Counted from the first letter of the stretch, positions 25,100 through 33,764 are shown. The stretch: 64,000 bases of DNA from DSVZ01 sp037439785 (GCA_037439785.1 JBBIVJ010000001.1:168132-232131); one strand, 5' to 3'. The notes: generated by a model from the letters alone, not told the origin. A program made the numbers and translations.

Positions 25100-26317
25100 A
25101 TGACCGCGCCCGCGCCCGCCCCGCCGCTGCCCGACGCCGGCGGCCACTTCGGCCCCTACGGCGGCCGTTACGTGCCCGAAACCCTCATGCATCCCCTGCT
25201 GGAACTGGAGGCCGAGTACTTCCGGGCCCAGCAGGACCCCGCCTTCCAGCGGGAACTCGATTACTACCTGCGCGAGTTTTGCGGCCGGCCCACCCCCTTG
25301 TACTTCGCCGAGCGGCTCACCCGCGAGCTGGGCGGCGCCCGCATCTACCTCAAGCGCGAAGACCTGCTGCACACCGGCGCCCACAAAATCAACAACGCCC
25401 TCGGCCAGGTGCTGCTAGCCCGCCGCATGGGCAAGACCCGCATCATCGCCGAAACCGGCGCCGGCCAGCACGGCGTGGCCACGGCCACCGTGGCCGCCAT
25501 GTTCGGCCTGCGCTGCGTCATTTACATGGGCGCGGTGGACTGCGAGCGGCAGGCCCTCAACGTCTACCGCATGCAGATGCTCGGCGCGGAAGTGGTGCCG
25601 GTCCACGCCGGCCAGAAAACCCTCAAGGAGGCGGTCAACGAGGCAATGCGCGACTGGGTCACCCACGTCCGCCACACCCACTACATCCTCGGCACCGCCT
25701 ACGGCGCCCACCCCTACCCGGTCATGGTCCGCAATTTCCAGCGCATCATCGGCGACGAAACCCGCCGCCAGATTCGTGAGAAGGAGGGCCGCCTGCCGGA
25801 CCTGCTCATCGCCTGCGTGGGCGGCGGCTCCAATGCCATCGGGCTGTTCTACCCCTTCCTGGACGACCCCGCCGTGCGGATGATCGGCGTCGAGGCGGGA
25901 GGCGAAGGCATCCAGCCCGAAAAACACGCCGCCCGCTTCCACGGCGGCTCGCTGGGCGTCCTCCAGGGCACCCGCAGCTACATCCTCCAGGACCCCCACG
26001 GCCAGATTCAACTCACCCACAGCGTCAGCGCCGGCCTGGACTACGCCGCGGTGGGCCCCGAACACGCCTGGCTCCATGACCAGGGACGGGTCGAGTACAC
26101 CTACGCCACCGACACCGAGGCGCTCGAGGCCTTCACCCGCCTGGCCCGCCTGGAGGGCATCATCCCCGCCCTCGAATCCGCCCATGCCCTGGCCGAGGCG
26201 ATCAAGCGCGCCCCGCAATGGCCGCGGGATGCCCTGCTGTTGGTGAACCTCTCCGGCCGGGGGGACAAAGATGTCGCCCAGGTGGCGGCCCGCCTGGGCA
26301 TGAACGTGCCGGTCTGA
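25100..26317 (+). CDS. trpB: tryptophan synthase beta chain
   Basis: A 405-residue PLP enzyme that condenses indole with serine. HTGAHKINN holds the PLP lysine (K96), GAGQHGVATATVAAMFGL the phosphate-contact region and CVGGGSNAIGLFYPF the glycine loop. These match the TrpB1 form that works with a TrpA partner. TrpA is not in this window, so trpB is separated from its usual neighbour; recA lies immediately upstream. The ATG at 25100 was chosen because the conserved start GGHFGPYGGRYVPETLMHPL begins about 14 residues later. Confidence 0.96.
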   Translation: MTAPAPAPPLPDAGGHFGPYGGRYVPETLMHPLLELEAEYFRAQQDPAFQRELDYYLREFCGRPTPLYFAERLTRELGGARIYLKREDLLHTGAHKINNALGQVLLARRMGKTRIIAETGAGQHGVATATVAAMFGLRCVIYMGAVDCERQALNVYRMQMLGAEVVPVHAGQKTLKEAVNEAMRDWVTHVRHTHYILGTAYGAHPYPVMVRNFQRIIGDETRRQIREKEGRLPDLLIACVGGGSNAIGLFYPFLDDPAVRMIGVEAGGEGIQPEKHAARFHGGSLGVLQGTRSYILQDPHGQIQLTHSVSAGLDYAAVGPEHAWLHDQGRVEYTYATDTEALEAFTRLARLEGIIPALESAHALAEAIKRAPQWPRDALLLVNLSGRGDKDVAQVAARLGMNVPV

Positions 26318-26807
26318 AGCCGCTGGCCGGTTTGGTAGCCGCTGGCGAGACGCCGACGGCTGCGACCGGGACGGTCGCGCTCCCCCGCATCCGGCAACCG
26401 GCCTCCGACTCCGACCTTCGACCCTCTGTTGTGGTGCAGGCGTCTCGCCTGCCGGTGTTGTGGTGCGGGCGTCTCGCCTGCCGGTGTTGTGGTGCAGGCG
26501 TCTCGCCTGCCGGTGTTGTGGTGCGGGCGTCTCGCCTGCTACCCCGCAGCCGGGACGGCTGCACCACAATCCCCCTTGGAGTGCAGGCCCCTGGCCTGCT
26601 TTTTGGGGGCAGTCGGCTGTGACGCGGGCTGGCAGCCCGCGGACAGGCTGCCCGCGGCGGCCAGGCGGGCGCGCGCCAGGGCCGCCCCCTTCTTCCCCAA
26701 AACTCCGACCGCGCTCTTGCTCCCGGGGGCTTTCGGCGGACATTCTCCCCGCATCGGCTGGTCGCCGTTTCGTGCGGGCCGGAGAGGCCCGCAACGCCCT
26801 GAAGACC
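26318..26807. repeat. 490-nt spacer with mosaic repeats, region E
   Basis: No gene. It holds GGCG-AGA-CGCC (26344-26354), GCGACCG-GGA-CGGTCGC (26362-26378), a degenerate CTCCGAC run near 26403-26425, the four-copy 29-nt array at 26427-26540, GCAGCCG-GGA-CGGCTGC (26546-26562), GCAGGCC-CCT-GGCCTGC (26583-26599) and GCGGGCT-GGC-AGCCCGC (26624-26640). A weak TTGCTC-N18-CATTCT promoter-like pair lies at 26717-26746, upstream of the SIR2 gene. Confidence 0.85.
26427..26540. repeat. tandem array, four copies of a 29-nt hairpin unit
   Basis: Units begin at 26427, 26456, 26485 and 26514. Each contains TGTTGTGGTGC then a palindrome of the form GC(A/G)GGCG-TCT-CGCCTGC. Copies 1 and 3 have A, copies 2 and 4 have G at the third palindrome position, so the array is an alternating dimer. 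The G/A change gives a G.T instead of an A.T pair, preserving the stem. Confidence 0.9.
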
Positions 26808-29800
26808 ATGCAATTTGTCCCTCGCGGCCCGGACCTACCCGAGCCCCTCCTCGCCGCGCACGAGGAAGGGCAGGTGGTCTTCTTCTGCGGCGCCGGCATC
26901 TCGCGCCCGGCCGGTCTGGGGGATTTCCATCGGCTGACCTGCCAACTTTTCCGCCGCCTGGGCGTGCTCCCCACCCCGGCCCAGGCCAGCGCCATCCGGG
27001 AAAAGCGCTTCGACCAGGCCATCAACTTGCTGGAAGGGGATTACGTGGGGGGCCGCTTGAAGGTCCGCCGCAAGCTGGCGGAACTGCTCCAGCCCGACCT
27101 GAAGCGCCCCCGGGCCACGACCACCCACCAAGCCCTGCTGACCCTGGCGCGCACGCGCACGGGCCAGACCCGCCTGGTCACCACCAACTTCGACCGGCTG
27201 TTCGAGGTCGTCATCCGGGACAAGGGTCTGGACGGGGAGGTGGAACGTTTCCACGCCCCCACCATTCCCCTGCCCAAGGCACACTGGAATGGACTGGTGT
27301 ACCTCCACGGTCGGTTGCCGGACCCGGCCGAGCCAGAGACCCGCCAAGAAAGCGCCCTGGACCGGCTGGTGCTTTCCAGCGGCGATTTCGGCCTGGCCTA
27401 CCTCATCGAAGGCTGGGCCGCCCGGTTCGTGTCCGAGCTGTTCCGCCGCTACGTCGTCTGCTTCGTCGGTTACAGCCTCAACGACCCCATCCTGCGTTAC
27501 ATGACCGACGCCCTGGCGGCCGACCGGCAACGGGGGGAAAACCTGCCGGAGGTCTTCGCGTTTGCGGGCTGCAAGCCAAGTGGAAAGAGGCAAGAACAGG
27601 AGAAGTGGAAAGGCTTGGGTATCTCCCCCCTGGTCTACGAGGTCCGAGACCCGGATCATTCGGTCCTCCATGACACTCTTCGGGAGTGGGCAGAGCAATA
27701 CCGGGATGGCATAACCGGTAAAACCGCAATCATCACGCGTGAAGCCACCACTCCACCCCGCATCAATTCTCCGGAGGCCTGTCGCGTTTGTTGGGCCGTC
27801 TCGGATCGCTCGGGCGATCCGGCACGGCACTTTGCCGTTCTCAACCCTATTCCCCCGCTCGAGTGGCTGGAGGTCTTCGACCCGCTGGACGCCGCACCCT
27901 TCTCGAAGGATGACCTGCCCCGGTTCGGTGTCAGTGACCCTTCCTGGGACAGTCCGCCCCGGAAACAGAACAACGGGGAAGAGCAGAACCGGGAGCTGAG
28001 GTTCACCCTGCTGCGGCGTCCCACTCCTTCCTCCAAGGCCCCCTGGATGGCCCTGGTCCACGACAGTCACGCCCACGTCCAGTGGGACCCGGTCATGGGG
28101 CATCTGGCCGACTGGCTCCTCCGCCACCTGAACAACCCGCAACTGCTGGTGTGGCTGGCGGAGCGGGGCGGCCAGTTGCACCCGGAGTTCAGCCGGAGAA
28201 TCCAAAACCGCCTCGATCAAATCGCTGCGTGGGAAAAGGCCGGCCAGCAGACGGAGCTGGACCGCCTGAAGGAAGGAGCGCCAGACGCCATCCCAAGCCC
28301 CCGCCTGCGCTGGTTCTGGCATTTGATGCTGGCCGGGAGGATCACAGGGTCGGCCAGCCGTGGAAGCTGGGCGAGCATGAAAATCTATCACTGGAAAAAT
28401 TCATTCGAGCAGGCGGGCCTGACGTCGGGTCTGCGGTTGCGATTGTTCGACTTGCTTCGGCCAAGGATCGAACTTCGGAAGGCTTATGACTTCGAGGTGG
28501 AATTTGGCTTGACCCTCCCCGATCTGCCCCTTGTGGCGGAAGTCACCTTGTGCTGCGGCGAGGGGACGGAAGTGTTCGCCGAGCTGTCGGTTCAGCCGGC
28601 ATGGCAACAGGCCCTGCCGGAGTTGTTCCTCGACTTCAACCGGCTGCTGCGCGAGGCCGTCGAGTTGCTGGCCGAACTCTGGCAGGAGCCGGCCGACCGG
28701 TCCCATAGTTACCGGCCTTCTCTCCTGGATACGCCGGTTGATTACAGCGAGTCCTGGACCCTCTTGATTGACCTGACCCGCGACGCCTGGCTGGCGCTGG
28801 AGGACCGCGACCGCGCGAAGGCCCTTGCGGCCGCCCGGGTGTGGTGGCAGGAGCCGTTCCCGGTCTTCAAGCGCCTGAGCCTTTTTGCCGCCGCCCACCG
28901 CGACGGGGAGGGTTTTCTCGTCCCAGCCCCCCTGGCCCTGGAGTGGCTGCTGGCGGAAGACGCCCGCTGGCTCTGGGACCGGGCCACGGAGCGGGAGGTG
29001 GTCCACCTGTTGCGGGAACGGGGACGCTGCTTCAGCCCGGCCGAGCGCGCCCTGCTCGAGGACACCCTGCTCCAAGGCCCGGCCAAGGCCGCCACGCCGG
29101 ATTGGCTGGTTTACCTGCGCTTGCACGGTCTGGCCTTCAGCGGGGTGCCGTTGGGCGAAAATGCCCGCCTTCGCCTGGAGTGCTTGGAACAGCAGCATCC
29201 CGACCATGTCCGCGAAGCCGGGAAGTATCGTACCGGCGGGCTGATTCAAGTATCCCCCACGGTGAAAATAGGGGGCGAAGAGCCCACCATCTCCAGCCCA
29301 CGGCGCCGGCGTGAGCTGGTGGCATTCCTCAAAGCCCATCCCAGCATGTTTGCGGGGGGGGACCGAACCCAACACGACGACTGGCCCCAGCGGTGTGCCC
29401 GACACTTCCCGACGACAGCCTGTGCCCTGTTCGCCCTGGCCCGTGAAAACGTCTGGCCCACCGAGCGCTGGGCTCAGGCCTTGTCGGTTTGGTACCCCGA
29501 TGCAAGCCGGGCTGCGAAGGCGTGGCGTCGGCTGGCCCCCACGGTGGTCGCAATGCCGGAGAAAGAACTCCAAGAACTGGCCCATCCGGTCGCCTCCTGG
29601 CTCCTAAAAGTGTCTGAGAACCTCCGACACCACGAGCCCGAGTTCTTCACGTTGATCAGACGCATCCCGAGCTTGTGGCTCGAATGGCAGACGCCGCCGG
29701 GGGACCTCGTCAACCCCGCCATCAACCACCCCTTGGGGATGGTCGCCGAGGCGCTGTTGGTGTGGCTGAAGGGGCGTTCGCCGGCCCCGGGCATGGGCTT

Positions 29801-30650
29801 GCCGACCGAGGTGCGGGACTTCTTCACCCCTCTCTGCGATGCCGGGAAACCTGCTTTCCAACCCGCCCGCATCGTCCTGGCTTCCCGCCTCAACTTTCTG
29901 TTCTGGCTGGATGAGGACTGGACCACCCGGCACCTGCTGCCGTTGTTCGATTGGACCGGCCAGCCGGCGGAGGCCCGCGGCGCGTGGCAGGGCTTTCTCG
30001 GCTTTCTCCGGACTTCCGACCTGAGCCGGCCGTTGCCGGGGCAGATCAAGCTGCAGTTTCTGGCCACCGCTCGCCACTACCATGAACTCGGTCGCTGGGG
30101 CGAATCGTACGCCCGTTTGCTGACCGAGATGAGCCTAGAAGCGAGGCAGGCATTTCAGGAAAGCGAGCTCGCCGGGGCCACCCATGCCCTGCCGCCGGCG
30201 GCGCGCGAGAAGATGGTCCGCTGGCTGGTGGAGCTCCTGAAAAGCACCGGTAACCAGCGCGCGGAGTATTTCCGCAACCGGGTGCTTCCGTACATGCAGT
30301 CGAGCATCTGGCCCAAGGCCGGGAAGGACTTCACGCCGAACATCCGCGAAAGCCTGTCCCGCCTGTTCGTGGCCTCGGGCGAGGCCTTCCCGGAAGCCCT
30401 GGACGAGTTCAAAGAATGGCTGGAACCACTGAAGTACTGGGGCGTAGTGACTTTGGCTCTGGAAAAATCCGGGCTGTGCGGGTGTTTCCCGGCGGCGGCG
30501 TTGGACTTCCTGGCCCGGGTGGTGGACGAGCAGCAGCATTTACCGGGCGACGCCCTGAAATCCTGCCTGGATCAGATTGCCCAGGAGCTCCCGGACCTGG
30601 CGCGTGACCCCCGCTACCTGAGGCTGAAACGGCTGGCGGCTGACCGGTGA
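26808..30650 (+). CDS. SIR2-domain protein with large C-terminal region (putative phage-defence sirtuin)
   Basis: A 1280-residue protein. Residues 1-260 are a SIR2-like NAD-binding/NADase domain: FFCGAGIS (GAGIS 28-32), TTNFD with N127, YLHG with H167, SGDFG near 191-195 and GYSLND at 221-226. The rest (about 260-1280) is alpha-rich with LWDRATERE-type helices, resembling the long DUF4020-type C-terminal part of single-gene defence sirtuins (DSR1 class), which abort infection by destroying NAD+. A CxxC pair (CRVC) lies near residue 330. I see no companion gene; it stands alone between housekeeping genes. The ATG at 26808 starts right before the SIR2 core. Assignment to a specific defence subtype is inference. 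Confidence 0.8.
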   Translation: MQFVPRGPDLPEPLLAAHEEGQVVFFCGAGISRPAGLGDFHRLTCQLFRRLGVLPTPAQASAIREKRFDQAINLLEGDYVGGRLKVRRKLAELLQPDLKRPRATTTHQALLTLARTRTGQTRLVTTNFDRLFEVVIRDKGLDGEVERFHAPTIPLPKAHWNGLVYLHGRLPDPAEPETRQESALDRLVLSSGDFGLAYLIEGWAARFVSELFRRYVVCFVGYSLNDPILRYMTDALAADRQRGENLPEVFAFAGCKPSGKRQEQEKWKGLGISPLVYEVRDPDHSVLHDTLREWAEQYRDGITGKTAIITREATTPPRINSPEACRVCWAVSDRSGDPARHFAVLNPIPPLEWLEVFDPLDAAPFSKDDLPRFGVSDPSWDSPPRKQNNGEEQNRELRFTLLRRPTPSSKAPWMALVHDSHAHVQWDPVMGHLADWLLRHLNNPQLLVWLAERGGQLHPEFSRRIQNRLDQIAAWEKAGQQTELDRLKEGAPDAIPSPRLRWFWHLMLAGRITGSASRGSWASMKIYHWKNSFEQAGLTSGLRLRLFDLLRPRIELRKAYDFEVEFGLTLPDLPLVAEVTLCCGEGTEVFAELSVQPAWQQALPELFLDFNRLLREAVELLAELWQEPADRSHSYRPSLLDTPVDYSESWTLLIDLTRDAWLALEDRDRAKALAAARVWWQEPFPVFKRLSLFAAAHRDGEGFLVPAPLALEWLLAEDARWLWDRATEREVVHLLRERGRCFSPAERALLEDTLLQGPAKAATPDWLVYLRLHGLAFSGVPLGENARLRLECLEQQHPDHVREAGKYRTGGLIQVSPTVKIGGEEPTISSPRRRRELVAFLKAHPSMFAGGDRTQHDDWPQRCARHFPTTACALFALARENVWPTERWAQALSVWYPDASRAAKAWRRLAPTVVAMPEKELQELAHPVASWLLKVSENLRHHEPEFFTLIRRIPSLWLEWQTPPGDLVNPAINHPLGMVAEALLVWLKGRSPAPGMGLPTEVRDFFTPLCDAGKPAFQPARIVLASRLNFLFWLDEDWTTRHLLPLFDWTGQPAEARGAWQGFLGFLRTSDLSRPLPGQIKLQFLATARHYHELGRWGESYARLLTEMSLEARQAFQESELAGATHALPPAAREKMVRWLVELLKSTGNQRAEYFRNRVLPYMQSSIWPKAGKDFTPNIRESLSRLFVASGEAFPEALDEFKEWLEPLKYWGVVTLALEKSGLCGCFPAAALDFLARVVDEQQHLPGDALKSCLDQIAQELPDLARDPRYLRLKRLAADR

Positions 30651-30665
30651 CCGGCACAGGCAGCC

Positions 30666-30777
30666 CGGCCGAGTGGTCCGGCCGCTCCCCCTTCTGCTGT
30701 GAGACCGTTGCGGCTACGCAGAGCTTGAGGGGCGAGGCAGGCAGGGTCGGCGGGGACGCCGAGCCTCCGCGCCTCGC
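30666..30777. repeat. hairpins downstream of the SIR2 gene
   Basis: CGGCC-N9-GGCCG (30666-30684) is followed by CTCCCCCTTCT, a possible terminator for the SIR2 gene. Then GCGAGGC (30732-30738) pairs with GCCTCGC (30771-30777) around an inner TCGGCG/CGCCGA stem with GGGA in its loop. The inner part is the same word as in 43431-43460. Confidence 0.5.
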
Positions 30778-30875
30778 GCACATTGCGCTTGAAGGCCCCC
30801 GCCCACGCGACACCCTCGGCGCGGGCGGGCACGGACACGATTCGCCGCGGCCGGTCCGCCCACACGCGGGCTGCC

Positions 30876-32339
30876 ATGAACGAGGTTCAACCCCGGCCTT
30901 TCCCCCGTCTCGACCCCCGCCGCGCCGGGTCGCGTCGCCGTGCGCCGTGCTGGCTTTGGGCGTTGGTGCTGGGGGCGGTGCTGGCCAGCGGTTGCCAGAC
31001 CTACTCGACGCAGTCCCGGGACATGGTCGGCGCGTGGGCGGCGGGCGACGCGGCGGCGGCGGCGCGTGGCTTCGCCCGCCGGGCCGAGCAGAAGGCCGGC
31101 TCGAAGGACGCGGTGATCTGGGACCTGGAGGCGGGCGCGGCCACGCGGGGGGCGGGGCAGTTTGCGGAGAGCAACCGGCACTTCGAGCGGGCCGCCGGCC
31201 GCATCGAGAACTATGAGGCCCGCGCCGAAATCCGCCTGGGCAGCGAGACGGCGGCGCTGTTCACCAACCTGCAGAACCTCCCCTACGAGGGCCGGGCCAG
31301 TGACAAGATTCTCCTGCACACTTACCGGGCGTTGAATTACCTGGCGCTGGAGGAGCCGGAGCGCGCGCGGCCGGAGTTGATCCGCGCCTACCAACGCCAG
31401 CAGGACGCGGTGGCGGAGAACCGCCGGCGCATCGAAGCGGCGCGGGAGGCGGCGCAACAATCGGAGCACCGGGAGGTGATCGCCCGCACCGAGAACGACC
31501 CCCGCTTCCAGCATGCGGTGGCGGGGTTGAGCCGCGGCCTGGAGGGCTTCCGCGCCTACGCCGATTTCGTCAATCCCTTCACCGTGTACCTGGATGGCTG
31601 GTATTTCCTGCACACGGGGACGGATGCGGCCGACCTGGAACGCGCCGTGAAGTCGCTGCGCCGGGTGGCCGAGGTGGCCGGCCAGCACCCCGCGGTGAGC
31701 GCGGACCTGGCGCTGGCGGAAGCCCGCGTCGTGGGGCGCCCCGCCGCCACGCCCGACCTGACCTACGTGTTTTTCGAGACCGGCCGCGCCCCCAGCCGCG
31801 AGCAGGTGCGTCTGGACATTCCCATCCTGGTGGCGGATGTCTCCTACGTGGGGGCGGCGTTTCCCCAACTGGTCTTCCGCGAGGATTTCGAGCGCGCGCT
31901 GACGGTCGCGGCCGGCGGCCGGCGGCACACCACCGCGCGTGTGGCCAGCATGGATGCCATCGTGGCGGTCGAGTTCAAGAACGAGCTGCCGGCCATCGTC
32001 ACCAAGACGCTCATCGCCACCGCGGCCAAGGCCACCGCCGGCTGGGCTGTGAACGACGCCGCGCGCCGCCAGGACGAGACGCTGGGGCTGCTGGCCCGGC
32101 TGGTCACGGCCGCCGTGCAGGCCGCGGTGAACATCGCCGACACCCGCGGCTGGACCACCCTGCCCAAGGAGTTTCAGGTGGTGCGGATCGAGACCCCGCC
32201 CGACCGCACGCTCACCTTGTCCGTGCCCGGCCGCCCGCCCCAGACCGTGGGACTGATTGACGGGCGGGTGAACGTCGTTTATGTAAGGTCGGTCCGCGCG
32301 GGAGGTCCGCTGTGGATGCACCAATTTCGGCTGCGATGA
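30876..32339 (+). CDS. COG3014-like lipoprotein, first gene of an envelope operon
   Basis: A 487-residue protein. The signal ends in VLASGC, a clean lipobox, so it is lipid-anchored. The mature part begins with helical TPR-like repeats (AAARGFARRAEQKAG, GAGQFAESNRHFERAAG, RALNYLALEEPERARPELIRAYQRQ) and ends in a beta-rich domain (VFFETGRAPSREQVRLDIPI). This is the pattern of the uncharacterised COG3014 family, usually found beside ycfL and lpoB, as here. ATG at 30876 was chosen because the signal peptide follows; an upstream in-frame start is unlikely. It overlaps the next gene by 4 nt (ATGA). Confidence 0.8.
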   Translation: MNEVQPRPFPRLDPRRAGSRRRAPCWLWALVLGAVLASGCQTYSTQSRDMVGAWAAGDAAAAARGFARRAEQKAGSKDAVIWDLEAGAATRGAGQFAESNRHFERAAGRIENYEARAEIRLGSETAALFTNLQNLPYEGRASDKILLHTYRALNYLALEEPERARPELIRAYQRQQDAVAENRRRIEAAREAAQQSEHREVIARTENDPRFQHAVAGLSRGLEGFRAYADFVNPFTVYLDGWYFLHTGTDAADLERAVKSLRRVAEVAGQHPAVSADLALAEARVVGRPAATPDLTYVFFETGRAPSREQVRLDIPILVADVSYVGAAFPQLVFREDFERALTVAAGGRRHTTARVASMDAIVAVEFKNELPAIVTKTLIATAAKATAGWAVNDAARRQDETLGLLARLVTAAVQAAVNIADTRGWTTLPKEFQVVRIETPPDRTLTLSVPGRPPQTVGLIDGRVNVVYVRSVRAGGPLWMHQFRLR

Positions 32340-32770
32340 ACCTTTCCACCTTTCTGAAATGGGCCGGGCCGCTGGCCGTCGCCGCCCTGGGCCTGGGCTG
32401 CTCGACCACCACCATCAACACCACCGAACCGGCCGTCCCCACCGCCCGGCGGGACATGCTCGCCGACCAGCGGGTGACCACCGACGGCTCGCTGGCGCGG
32501 GCGGTCCGCGTGCGCGGCGTGAACACCGCCACGGATGCCCAGGGCCACCTCAAGGTGCAGGTCGAGGTGGAAAACACCACCCGCAGTCGCAAGAGCTTCA
32601 CCTACCGCGTCCAGTGGTTTGATGCCCAGGGCATGCTCATCACCCTGCCCACCGCCACGGCTGTGCCGCGTGCCCTCGAGGGGGGCGAGGTCGGCTACAT
32701 CACGGCCACCGCGCCCACCCCCCAGGCCAAGGATTTCCGCATCCTCTTCCTCGAACCCGTCACCCGCTGA
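32336..32770 (+). CDS. YcfL-like (DUF1425) lipoprotein
   Basis: A 144-residue protein with signal ending in ALGLGC (lipoprotein) and a single beta-sandwich domain. The features KVQVEVENTTRSRKSFTYRVQWFDAQGM and PTPQAKDFRILFLEP match the YcfL/DUF1425 family, which in Enterobacteria is encoded next to lpoB. Its start ATG overlaps the stop of the COG3014-like gene in an ATGA junction, and the LpoB-like gene follows after 3 nt, so the three are one transcript. The role is unknown beyond association with the envelope. Confidence 0.8.
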   Translation: MNLSTFLKWAGPLAVAALGLGCSTTTINTTEPAVPTARRDMLADQRVTTDGSLARAVRVRGVNTATDAQGHLKVQVEVENTTRSRKSFTYRVQWFDAQGMLITLPTATAVPRALEGGEVGYITATAPTPQAKDFRILFLEPVTR

Positions 32771-32773
32771 GCC

Positions 32774-33379
32774 ATGCCTCCCCGTTTCCGCTTCCTCTGG
32801 CCGGCCGCCCTGGCCGCACTCCTGCCCGCCTGCTCGGGCCCGAAGACCGCCTACGTCGAGCCCGGCAGTTCCCGGCTGGTCACCACCCTGGACCAGGTCA
32901 ACATCCAGGACTTCGCCCAGGCCGCCGACACCATGGTGGCCTCGTTGATTGACCACCTCATCAATCCCGGCCAGCTCAAGACCGGGGTAGCCGGCGAGCC
33001 GGCCCTGCTGGCCATCAGCCGCATCCAGAACAACACCGGCCAGCAACTGGACACCGACCTGCTGGTGAAGAAAATCCGTGTCGCCCTGCTGCGCACCGGC
33101 AAGGTCTGGACCAGCACCACCATTGCCTTCGGCGGCCCGGAGGACCCGCTGGCCGCCGAAGAGCAACAGGTGCTGCGCAGCTCCGCCGCCGGCACCAACC
33201 GGCGCCCGGACTACACCCTTTCCGGCAAGATCATCGAGGACCGGGCCCGCGCCGGGAATATCCGTCAGACCGCCCATGTCTTCCAACTGTCGCTGACCAA
33301 GACGCCGGAAGGCATCGCCGTCTGGGAGGACGAAAAAACCATCGTCAAACAAGGCACCCGTCCGGCGGTGGGCTTCTGA
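32774..33379 (+). CDS. LpoB-like penicillin-binding-protein activator lipoprotein
   Basis: A 201-residue lipoprotein (cysteine in LLPAC at about residue 17). The mature part has the LpoB/COG3417 order: QAADTMVASLIDHL, ALLAISRIQNNTGQQLDTDL and KTGKVWTS-type strand, then YTLSGKIIEDRA and VWEDEKTIVKQG, matching the fold of outer-membrane activators that stimulate class A penicillin-binding proteins (PBP1b) in E. coli. It carries no long Pro-rich linker. Three-gene context (COG3014, YcfL-like) supports the call. The gene-symbol is left empty because the partner PBP is not known here. Confidence 0.8.
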   Translation: MPPRFRFLWPAALAALLPACSGPKTAYVEPGSSRLVTTLDQVNIQDFAQAADTMVASLIDHLINPGQLKTGVAGEPALLAISRIQNNTGQQLDTDLLVKKIRVALLRTGKVWTSTTIAFGGPEDPLAAEEQQVLRSSAAGTNRRPDYTLSGKIIEDRARAGNIRQTAHVFQLSLTKTPEGIAVWEDEKTIVKQGTRPAVGF

Positions 33380-33401
33380 CCCTGCCGCCACCTCCACCGC
33401 C

Positions 33402-33752
33402 ATGAAAACGCCTCCCTGGACCTGGCCGCTCCTGGCCGGCCTGGTGGTTGCCTGCCGCAGCCCCGAGGCCCGCGTCACCAACCCCAAAGCCCCCGGCCCG
33501 GCCGTGGGCAACGTGATCGGCTCGGGCGTGGGCGCCGTGGCCGGCAACGTGGCCGGCGCCATCGTCGGTGTGGGCGAAGGGGCCGCCGCCACGGCCAGCC
33601 AGCCTTTCCAGTACAATCCCACCCAGCGGGTGATCTGCCACTGGCGCGAGGAAAAAACCCCGGACGGCCGCACCCTCCAGGTACCCGAGTACTACCTGGT
33701 GGACGCCCACGGCCGCATCCTCCGTCGGCTGGAAGAACGCGAGGTCCGCTGA
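33402..33752 (+). CDS. small lipoprotein with glycine-zipper segment
   Basis: A 116-residue protein. The signal ends in LVVAC (loose lipobox). Residues about 34-62 form a glycine-zipper-like hydrophobic stretch (GNVIGSGVGAVAGNVAG, then AIVGVG), typical of membrane-inserting outer-membrane lipoproteins. The C-terminal part is polar (YNPTQRVICHWREE, RILRRLEEREVR). It is the last gene of the operon, 22 nt after the LpoB-like gene. Not recognised as a named family; co-transcription suggests an envelope role. Confidence 0.7.
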   Translation: MKTPPWTWPLLAGLVVACRSPEARVTNPKAPGPAVGNVIGSGVGAVAGNVAGAIVGVGEGAAATASQPFQYNPTQRVICHWREEKTPDGRTLQVPEYYLVDAHGRILRRLEEREVR

Positions 33753-33764
33753 AACGCCTCTGCC

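Noticed and set aside
26427..26540. CRISPR-like array
   Set aside because: The 29-nt units follow one another directly, with no unique spacers, and no cas gene is nearby. They are tandem hairpins, not a CRISPR.
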